Shown here: in pieces, positions 54,275-60,126 of the stretch | Layout of the letters: the number at the start of each line of letters is the position of its first letter | How positions within the stretch are numbered: the stretch's first letter is position 1 | Assembly (NCBI RefSeq): GCF_016786325.1 | Contig: NZ_JADWYU010000144.1 | Span: forward strand, 1-60,126 | Length of the DNA: 60,126 bases | From: Frankia nepalensis | Lineage (GTDB): Bacteria > Actinomycetota > Actinomycetes > Frankiales > Frankiaceae | Reading direction: 5' to 3' | The notes under the pieces: model-generated | The model's database searches: none | What the model saw: only the letters and a program-made list of their open reading frames with translations | What the model was told of the DNA's origin: nothing | Translations under genes and position numbers: made by a program

Positions 54275-55303
54275 CTAGCCAGCGGCGGGGGTCGCGGGGT
54301 CGGCGGGTCCGCCCATGCTCGAGGTCGCCGTTGCCGTCACTGCCGACGACGGCGACGGCAGGCGGGTCTGGGCGACCTCCGGGGCACTGCCGCACACCGG
54401 CACCGGGTTGCACATGGTGGCCGTGGACCGGGCGAGCAGTTCGCCGGCGGAGCTGTAGGCGTAGAGGGTCAGCGGCATCTGGCCGATGGCCTGGAACTGG
54501 GCGAAATTCGGGGCGGTGACCTGGATACGGACGATGAATGCGCCGGTCGAGGGCTCGAAGGGGACGACGACGGCGTCCGTGGTGGGGAGCGCGGCGACGA
54601 GCAGGGCGACCTGCGGGGACACCTGGCCGACGGCCCACTGCCGCGCGTTCCACTCGATTGGCCCGCCGGACCCGTCCCCGCCGGAGCTGAACACCTCGAC
54701 AGGGCTGGTGGGCGGCTTCGTCAGGTCGTGGCGGTCGCCTGACCAGAGGATCGGGCCGTTGATGTCGGTGAGGTCGGGGACGGCGGCGGGGCCATTGAAG
54801 GTCCGGCACATCCCTGCGCCGTAGTCGCCCGTGAGGAAGGCCAACACGCCCCACCGATCGGCGACGGCGATGATCAGGCGCGCAGCCTCCGGCGCGCAGT
54901 GGGCGTCGATCTCGTCGCGCTGGGCGTCGGTGAGGGTCAGCAGCCGGGGGGTATCGACGTAGCGTAGCTGCAGCGGCGGGCCGCTCGCGGCGGCGGGGAC
55001 CTCGGAGGGGATCGCCGGCGCGGGGCCGCGGACCACGGTCGGGGACCCGGCGGCAGGCTGGATCGTCGTCTGGCTGCCCGCCCGGCCGCCGACGAGCACG
55101 CCCGCCCCGATCACGACGGCCGCCAGGACGGCGGCGCCGGCCGGGACGGCGACGGCGAGGCGGCGCCGCCGCCGGGCGGCGGGCACCGTGGCCAGCGCGG
55201 CGGGCAGCAGACCGGCCGGCGGTCGGACCTCCAGCTGGCCGGCTGCCGCGCGCAGCCAGCCGGCGACCGTGTCGTCGGAGCTGGCGGGCGGGGTGCCGTT
55301 CAT
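54275..55303 (-). CDS. Membrane partner of the adjacent sigma factor
   Basis: 342 residues. The cytoplasmic head (residues 1-45, ending ARRRRR) is followed by one membrane segment (LAVAVPAGAAVLAAVVIGAG) and an outside domain I do not recognise (PLQLRYVDTPRLLTLTDAQR and beyond, with Cys at CAPEAA, MCRTF and MCNPVPVC). The ATG overlaps the sigma-factor stop by 4 nt. The arrangement copies that at 17742-19198, although the outer domains are unrelated by eye. An anti-sigma or sensor role is inferred from position. Confidence 0.68.
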   Translation of the reverse strand: MNGTPPASSDDTVAGWLRAAAGQLEVRPPAGLLPAALATVPAARRRRRLAVAVPAGAAVLAAVVIGAGVLVGGRAGSQTTIQPAAGSPTVVRGPAPAIPSEVPAAASGPPLQLRYVDTPRLLTLTDAQRDEIDAHCAPEAARLIIAVADRWGVLAFLTGDYGAGMCRTFNGPAAVPDLTDINGPILWSGDRHDLTKPPTSPVEVFSSGGDGSGGPIEWNARQWAVGQVSPQVALLVAALPTTDAVVVPFEPSTGAFIVRIQVTAPNFAQFQAIGQMPLTLYAYSSAGELLARSTATMCNPVPVCGSAPEVAQTRLPSPSSAVTATATSSMGGPADPATPAAG

Positions 55304-55863
55304 GGCGACTCCTCTCGCTCCCGCGCAACGACGGGGTACGCGACCTGGGAAGGGACTGGCGCGCCGGCCGAACCGGTGAGCGCGGGGTGGGCACGCAGCT
55401 TGGCGAGGCCCTTCGCCGCCTGGCTTTTCACCGTGCCTGCCGAGCAGCGCAGCAGCGCGGCGACCTCCGCTTCGGGCAGGTCCTCGCAGTAGCGCAGCAC
55501 GACGACGGCCCGCTGCCGCGGTGGCAGCGTGGCGAGCGCCGCGGCGAGTCCTGCCCGGTCCTCGACGGCGGCGAGCTGCGGCGACGGCTCCGCCCGCTCC
55601 GGCGGCACGTCGACGAGCACCTGGCGGACCCGGTGGCGGCGGAACCGGCTGGCGTTCGCGTTGACCATCACCCGGCGGGCATAGGCGTCGGGCCGGTCAT
55701 GGCCGCGGACCCGCCCCCAGACGACGAACACCCGGGCCAGCGTCGTCTGCGTCAGGTCCTCCGCCTCACCCGCGTCGCCGGTCAGCAGATAGGCGAACCG
55801 CAGCAGGCCGGCAGCCCGCGGCGTGAAGTACGCCGTGAATCCGCCGTCGTCGCCCTCGTCCAT
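55300..55863 (-). CDS. SigE-family RNA polymerase sigma factor
   Basis: 187 residues. Region 2 has LLRFAYLLTGDAGEAEDLTQ and DAYARRVMVNANASRFRRHR; region 4 has LPPRQRAVVVLRYCEDLPEA and CSAGTVKSQAAKGLAKL. The ATG at 55863 lies 11 nt after GGAGG; a TTG at 55869 is better spaced and equally possible. It is co-transcribed with the overlapping membrane-protein gene. Confidence 0.9.
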   Translation of the reverse strand: MDEGDDGGFTAYFTPRAAGLLRFAYLLTGDAGEAEDLTQTTLARVFVVWGRVRGHDRPDAYARRVMVNANASRFRRHRVRQVLVDVPPERAEPSPQLAAVEDRAGLAAALATLPPRQRAVVVLRYCEDLPEAEVAALLRCSAGTVKSQAAKGLAKLRAHPALTGSAGAPVPSQVAYPVVAREREESP

Positions 55864-56319
55864 ACGCAACACGACCTCCCTTGCCTACAGAGGCCGGCGG
55901 GCCGTCTCCAGGTTGCCCGGCTTGCGAACTTTCCGAGGGCGTTGCCCGGCTGTGCGCGGCGGGGCAACGCCCTGGGCGTCAGGGCATACCCGGCGCCGCG
56001 GCGAGCTGGGCGAGCGGTTGTCGACGCCCCGCGGGGTCTGCGGGCAAGCGCGGGGCCGGGTGGACAGGCGACCGTTTGGCGACGAGATCGCGCGACGTGC
56101 CCGGCCGCGCGGAGCTACCTGTTGTCTTCTTACGTCGACCGAGCACCGGGCTCTACACGGTCCCGTTGTACGGATGGCCGGTCCCGAGCGCTCAGAACAC
56201 TCGAACCTGTGGCCTAGTCGTTGTCCTGCGGGATCATGGGCCTGAACAGGCGCTTGTCACGCTGGACGGCGGTGGGGTCCGCTGCGAGCCTGCGGTCGAA
56301 GCCGAACCAGGGGGCGGGC
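55864..56319. other. Intergenic region between divergent genes
   Basis: About 450 bases upstream of both the sigma gene and the FkbM gene. No gene is convincing. GTTGTACGGATGG-like bases near 56163 are unassigned. Confidence 0.4.
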
Positions 56320-57075
56320 GTGAACGCACAGGTCAACCGGTACGTCGGACGGGCGCGTCGTGTAGCCCAGGACGCCGGTCTCGGCCCGGCACTGAAGCTG
56401 GCCCGGCGCCACATGCTGCCGAGCGCGCGCCGCAACCGGATCGACGACCGGAACCTGGGTCTGCTGATCTCGTTCCTGCTGCGCGAGGACTCGAACTGCA
56501 TCGACGTGGGCGCCCACCGAGGCGACGTGCTGCGGGCCATCGTGAACCGGTCGCCGCGGGGCCAGCACATCGCCTACGAGCCGATTCCCGACCTCTACGC
56601 GGAGCTGTGCGCCGAGTTCCCGGGTGTCATGGTCCGGCGGGCGGCGCTGGCGGACCGGGTCGGAGTCAGCTCGTTCGCCTACGTGCGCAGCCGCCCCGCC
56701 TACAGCGGGCTGCGGCAGCGGGTGCCGGACGGCATGGAGGAGATCGAGCAGATCAGCGTGGACGTCGAACGGCTCGACGACATCGTGTCTGTCGACCGCC
56801 CGGTGACCCTGATCAAGATCGATGTCGAGGGCGGCGAGTACGGCGTCCTGGCGGGCGGGCAGAAGCTGGTGACCCAGTCCCGCCCCCATGTGGTGTTCGA
56901 GTTCGGCGCCGCGGCCCGCGAGTACGGCGTCAGCCCGGACGACATGTACGGCCTGGTCGACTCCGACCTCGGCCTGCGGATCTACGACCTGGACGGATCC
57001 GGCCCGTTCACCCGCGTCCAGTTCCGCCGCATCGCCGAGACGGGCCGCCGGTTCAACTTCGTCGCCCATCCCTGA
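56320..57075 (+). CDS. FkbM-family methyltransferase
   Basis: About 251 residues. The SAM-binding motif is NCIDVGAHRGDVLRAIV, with IAYEPIPDLYAELCAEF after it. FkbM-type marks follow: VDVERLDDIVSVDRPVTLIK and IDVEGGEYGVLAGGQKLV. It probably O-methylates a sugar or polyketide hydroxyl; the partner is not in the window. GTG 56320 is preceded by GGGGGC; an ATG upstream (56221) would add 33 residues without a motif. Confidence 0.83.
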   Translation: MNAQVNRYVGRARRVAQDAGLGPALKLARRHMLPSARRNRIDDRNLGLLISFLLREDSNCIDVGAHRGDVLRAIVNRSPRGQHIAYEPIPDLYAELCAEFPGVMVRRAALADRVGVSSFAYVRSRPAYSGLRQRVPDGMEEIEQISVDVERLDDIVSVDRPVTLIKIDVEGGEYGVLAGGQKLVTQSRPHVVFEFGAAAREYGVSPDDMYGLVDSDLGLRIYDLDGSGPFTRVQFRRIAETGRRFNFVAHP

Positions 57076-57077
57076 AC

Positions 57078-57110
57078 GGGGCGCGCGGCATTCGGCCGTC
57101 CGCGCGCCCC
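57078..57110 (+). terminator. Hairpin after the FkbM gene
   Basis: A perfect 11-bp stem (GGGGCGCGCGG, 57078-57088, with 57100-57110) closes an 11-nt loop 2 nt after the stop codon. Confidence 0.65.
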
Positions 57111-57437
57111 GGCCGTCGCGGCAGTCCCTGACAGCGGGCCCCATGAGTGCCGCACCCGGCAACGTTCGCCCGTCCCAGAACGGCAGTCGGGAGATCACGT
57201 CGCATCGACGTTCCGTTCAGTCAGACATTCCGCGTCAGGGGCGGCGCGCCCTGTCTGCCAGCAACGTTCGCCCTGTGCCCGCGTGCGGCCGGGTGCTCGT
57301 CCTGTCCGACGTGGCGGGGAATCGTGTCCGACACCAGAGCCAGGACCAGCGCCGTTTCGTGCCCCTGATGTCTGAGCGGACGTCCGGGATCTCTCGGGTG
57401 CCTTCCACGGTGCGGGAGAGGGTGGCGGGGGCGCGGG
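57111..57437. other. Intergenic region with a 13-bp direct repeat
   Basis: GCAACGTTCGCCC occurs at 57159-57171 and again at 57261-57273, 102 bp apart. No gene is supported here; short open frames have no recognisable domain. Confidence 0.4.
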
Positions 57438-58049
57438 CTAGTCCCAGTGCTCGGCGAGGCCACCGGTGGTGGTGGGCCGGAAGACCGGGATGCGGCCGAG
57501 CGAGACGACCAGGTCCGCGTCGTCGCCGAGGGCGGCGCGCCAGCCGGAGCCCTCGACGAGCAACGCGCCGATCGCGACGACGTCGGCCCCGGCGGCGCGC
57601 AGCAGCCGCAGCGACGCGGCGATCGAGCCGCCGGTGGCGATCACGTCGTCGACGAGCGCCACCCGCCGCCCGGCGACGGCCGGCATCCGCGCGCGGTCGA
57701 GCAGCAGCCGCTGCGGCGTGCCGGTCGTGATCGACTGGAGCGGCTCGGCGAGCGCGTCCGCCAGGTGGGCCTTCGGGGTCTTCTGCAGGATCAGGTAGTC
57801 GTCGAGGCCGAGCGCCCGGCTGACTTCCAGCGCCACCGGGATGCCGAGCGTCGCCGCGGACACCACGATGTCGGGCCGGCTGGGGGCCAGCAGCGCCGCG
57901 AGGTCCGCGCCGGCCGTGGCGATGAAGGAGACCCCGGTGTCGATGGTCATCAGCAGCGCGACCGTGAGGTCGTCGGAGATCCGGGTGAGCGGCAGGTCGA
58001 CCCGCTGCGACCCGATCGTCACCTGGTAGGCCGCCCGCTCGTCCGCCAT
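57438..58049 (-). CDS. Adenine-phosphoribosyltransferase-like protein
   Basis: 203 residues. The PRPP-binding motif is RRVALVDDVIATGGSIAASL near residue 128. An upstream nucleobase-side region, PDIVVSAATLGIPVALEVSR, follows, and the protein ends FRPTTTGGLAEHWD. The length and motif fit the type I phosphoribosyltransferases of the Apt/PurR group, which salvage purine bases. It lies just downstream of, and co-directional with, an amidohydrolase gene of the nucleobase-deaminase group, so both may act in purine or related salvage. Confidence 0.83.
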   Translation of the reverse strand: MADERAAYQVTIGSQRVDLPLTRISDDLTVALLMTIDTGVSFIATAGADLAALLAPSRPDIVVSAATLGIPVALEVSRALGLDDYLILQKTPKAHLADALAEPLQSITTGTPQRLLLDRARMPAVAGRRVALVDDVIATGGSIAASLRLLRAAGADVVAIGALLVEGSGWRAALGDDADLVVSLGRIPVFRPTTTGGLAEHWD

Positions 58050-58121
58050 GTCGGTTCGGTGTCCCTTCCTCGGCTGTCTGTCGGCTGATCCGCCGGTGCC
58101 CCGTCCCGGCCCGTGGTCGTG

Positions 58122-59579
58122 TCAGGTCCGCGGCTGGCCGCCGGCCGCCGTGGGCAGGCCGGCGCGGCGCGCGAGGTCGGCCGCGGCCCGGCCCGCTTCG
58201 GCGAGCACGGCGCGCGACTCGGCGTCCCCGAGCCAGGTGGGCGCGCCGTCGCGCAGTACCCAGCGGCCGTCGACCAGCACGTGGCGGACGTCGGTGGGCC
58301 GGGCGTGCCGGACGAGGGCGGTCGCCCAGTCGGCGGCGCGCGGCCACCAGTGCGGGCCGGTCGCGTCGACGACCGCCAGGTCCGCGCGCATCCCGCGGCG
58401 AAGCACGCCGATCTCGCCGGCCAGGCCCAGGCAGCGGGCGCCGTCGACGGTCATCATCCGCAGCAGCGCCGGCTCGTCGAGCAGGCCACCCGCGGCGGGG
58501 TCACCGCCCCGCAGCCGGGCGAGCCGGGCGGCCCAGCGCGCCTCGGCGAACAGGTCGATGTCGGGGTTCAGGCTCGGGTTGTCGACGCCGAGGCCGACGG
58601 TCACACCGGCGCGGCGCAGTGCCACCACCGGCGTGACCGGCCCGGCCAGCGCGGCCGACGCCGTCGGGCAGTGCGCCACCCGCACATCGCGCGCCGCCAG
58701 CAGCGCGACCCCCGCGTCGTCGACCGCCGCGACGTGCGCGCCGAGCAGCCACGGGCCGAGGACGCCGCCGGCGTCGAGCTCGGCGAGCGGTGCCGCGGCG
58801 GCGCTCGGCGCCGACGCGGCCAGGTGCGTGCACAGCGGGACGCGCGCGGCGCGGGCCAGGTCGAGCACGGCGGCGCGCAGCCGTGCGGTGGCCATCTCCG
58901 GCAGCTCGGGCGCCGGGCAGACCACGATCCGCCCGCCGGCCGGGAAGCGGCTCATCAGCGCGCCGACCTCGGCGACGACCCGGCCGGTGGGCGCCACGAG
59001 CGTCGCCGGGTCGACGTCGTGGACGGCGGCCGCCTCGGCCAGCGGGGCGGGCAGCGTGTCCCCGAGCATCCGGGCGAGCAGGACCCGCCCGCCGGCGCGG
59101 GTGTACGCCACGAGAGTGGCCTCGGCGCAGGCCGCGACGTGGGCGGGCGCGGCGCCGGCGGCCACACCCCAGTTGTCGCAGACCGTGGTGATGCCGGCCC
59201 GCTGGCTGGCCAGCGCCGACAGGGTGGCGGCGAGGCCCGCGTCGTGCGGGGTCATCGCCGCCACGCCCCGGTAATAGACGCCGAACAGCCAGCCGGGGAA
59301 GTCACCGGGGCGGGCGGTGCTTGCCCGCAGCAGGTAGTCCATCGAGTGCTGGTGCGCGCTGACGAGCCCCGGCAGCACGACGTGACCGGTCAGGTCGACC
59401 GACACCCGCGCGTCTGGCAGCGGGTCGCCGGCGCCGCCGACGGCGTGGATCCGGCCGCTGTCGACGGCCACCCAGCCGCCCTCGAGCACCCCGCTCCCGG
59501 CGGCGCCGTCCGGGTTGTCGTCCGGTTCGCCGTCCATGGTCACGACGGCGGCGGCGGAATGCAGGAGCAGGTCGACCAT
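58122..59579 (-). CDS. Amidohydrolase (ATZ/TRZ, cytosine/guanine deaminase-like)
   Basis: 485 residues. The metal HxH is in VSAHQHSMDYLLR. The next metal His is probably in THLAAS, the third in LLGAHVAAVDD, and the Asp in GLGVDNPSLNPDID. In most relatives the His of THLAAS is followed by a catalytic Glu (HxxE); here the position is Ala or Ser. The remaining fold (LTGHVVLPGLVSAH, GMRADLAVVD) is complete. It probably deaminates or hydrolyses a ring C-N bond, unless the change has altered activity. It is 72 nt upstream of the phosphoribosyltransferase gene. 59580-59802 shows nothing clear. Confidence 0.82.
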   Translation of the reverse strand: MVDLLLHSAAAVVTMDGEPDDNPDGAAGSGVLEGGWVAVDSGRIHAVGGAGDPLPDARVSVDLTGHVVLPGLVSAHQHSMDYLLRASTARPGDFPGWLFGVYYRGVAAMTPHDAGLAATLSALASQRAGITTVCDNWGVAAGAAPAHVAACAEATLVAYTRAGGRVLLARMLGDTLPAPLAEAAAVHDVDPATLVAPTGRVVAEVGALMSRFPAGGRIVVCPAPELPEMATARLRAAVLDLARAARVPLCTHLAASAPSAAAAPLAELDAGGVLGPWLLGAHVAAVDDAGVALLAARDVRVAHCPTASAALAGPVTPVVALRRAGVTVGLGVDNPSLNPDIDLFAEARWAARLARLRGGDPAAGGLLDEPALLRMMTVDGARCLGLAGEIGVLRRGMRADLAVVDATGPHWWPRAADWATALVRHARPTDVRHVLVDGRWVLRDGAPTWLGDAESRAVLAEAGRAAADLARRAGLPTAAGGQPRT

Positions 59580-59802
59580 GACGGGCGCACTGTACCCGGC
59601 CCCGGTTTCGTCCAGCGTCGTGACCAGCGTGGGCTCGCCGCCAGCTGCTCGCGGCGGGCGGGCCTGTTCGATCTTTCCGGTGGGGTGGCGAAGGGCTGGC
59701 CGACGTGCCGGCGCTTGGTCTCAGTCGCGGCGGCCCACGGCGAGCCTGCGTTTTCTCGGATGCGGTCCTGGCGTCATCGGCAGGGTTCTGTGACGCCGGA
59801 AA

Positions 59803-60126
59803 TCAGACGTTGTGGAAGAGGCTGTAGTTGCCGCTGGCGGATCCGTCGTGGCCGCCGCTGGCGGGGCAGGGTGGGTTGGATGTGTTGCCGCCGTAGAAAA
59901 GGCCCTGGCATTTGTTGCACCATAGCCAGCCTGGTTGCCGGTCGCTGGCTGAGGATGCGTTGTGGAAGAGGCTGTAGTTGCCGCTGGCGGATCCGTCGTG
60001 GCCGCCGCTGGCGGGGCAGGGTGGGTTGGGTGTGTTGCCGCCGTAGAAGAGGCCCTGGCATTTGTTGCACCATAGCCAGCCTGGTTGCCGGTCGCTGGCT
60101 GAGGATGCGTTGTGGAAGAGGCTGTA
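59803..60126 (-). CDS. 3' end of a gene for a zinc-ribbon-like repeat protein (partial)
   Basis: No start lies in the window, so this is read in from beyond 60126 to a TGA at 59803-59805. The 107 visible residues consist of a 50-residue unit repeated more than twice: QPGWLWCNKCQGLFYGGNT, NPPCPASGGHDGSASGNYSL, FHNASSASDR. Each unit has C-x2-C, a further Cys and a His, as in a widespread GWRWCxKCQGLFF-type repeat of unknown function often found at C-termini of secreted actinobacterial proteins. The start, length and any N-terminal domain cannot be seen. The protein may be a surface or secreted lectin- or ligand-binding tail. Confidence 0.8.
   Translation of the reverse strand, partial: YSLFHNASSASDRQPGWLWCNKCQGLFYGGNTPNPPCPASGGHDGSASGNYSLFHNASSASDRQPGWLWCNKCQGLFYGGNTSNPPCPASGGHDGSASGNYSLFHNV
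59808..60126. repeat. Tandem 150-bp repeat array, running off the window end
   Basis: Units begin at 59808, 59958 and 60108 with CGTTGTGGAAGAGGC. The first two full units differ at only two or three positions (for example at about 59880 and 59900). The third is cut by the end of the window. Such near-identity means recent duplication or conversion within the gene. Confidence 0.92.

Overview
The window is very GC-rich, with dense genes that often start at GTG or TTG and short 4-nt overlaps inside operons. Mycothiol-type formaldehyde detoxification, a SARP-type regulator, SigE-family sigma factors, two septum-formation-domain proteins and an Rpn-type fragment point to a filamentous actinobacterium. 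A member of the Frankiales (Frankia or a close relative) is my best guess; this is inference, not a sequence match.

Left part (1-11.8 kb): housekeeping and accessory genes (polysaccharide deacetylase, DoxX, DUF2071, VOC protein), then a candidate small-molecule locus. A 1164-residue hybrid regulator (SARP DNA-binding and BTAD domains, AAA ATPase, C-terminal LuxR helix-turn-helix) faces a minus-strand gene set. That set encodes a PrnB/tryptophan-dioxygenase-fold heme protein, a cucumopine-synthase-like (Pictet-Spengler type) protein, a cupin, and a carrier-protein-like gene that now reads in three frames. Upstream are three direct repeats spaced exactly 11 bp, the geometry of SARP operators. 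A luciferase-like flavin oxidoreductase diverges from the set.

Middle (11.9-32.5 kb): an ABC-2 exporter operon with two relics between permease and ATPase (a second permease tail and an Rpn nuclease fragment), two closely related P450s about 9 kb apart, a SigE-family sigma factor with its membrane partner, two TetR genes with readable operators, a Tat-exported CehA-type phosphoesterase, an esterase, a membrane pentapeptide-repeat protein, and a sulfonate/taurine uptake operon (binding protein, TauD dioxygenase, permease, ATPase, TetR).

Right-middle (33-49 kb): the mycothiol-dependent formaldehyde dehydrogenase gene with its metallo-hydrolase partner, an acyltransferase, and a PycTM-like (Pycsar effector, DUF5706) membrane protein. 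Beside the last lie a broken second copy and a displaced 124-bp piece of the hydrolase gene. An ABC exporter, a truncated methyltransferase, a thioesterase, an amidase, an AraC regulator, a DUF1772 protein and two septum-formation-domain paralogues follow.

Right end (49.6-60.1 kb): recD2 is followed by the most striking element, three tandem bacterial Y RNAs directly upstream of a Ro60 (TROVE) gene. The first lacks a tRNA-like module. The other two carry circularly permuted tRNA mimics with UCU and GUC anticodon loops. All three share identical Ro-stem signatures, and their closing stems covary. A second sigma/membrane-protein pair, an FkbM methyltransferase, a phosphoribosyltransferase, an amidohydrolase lacking a usual catalytic Glu, and the 3' end of a gene made of near-identical 150-bp zinc-ribbon-like repeats complete the window.
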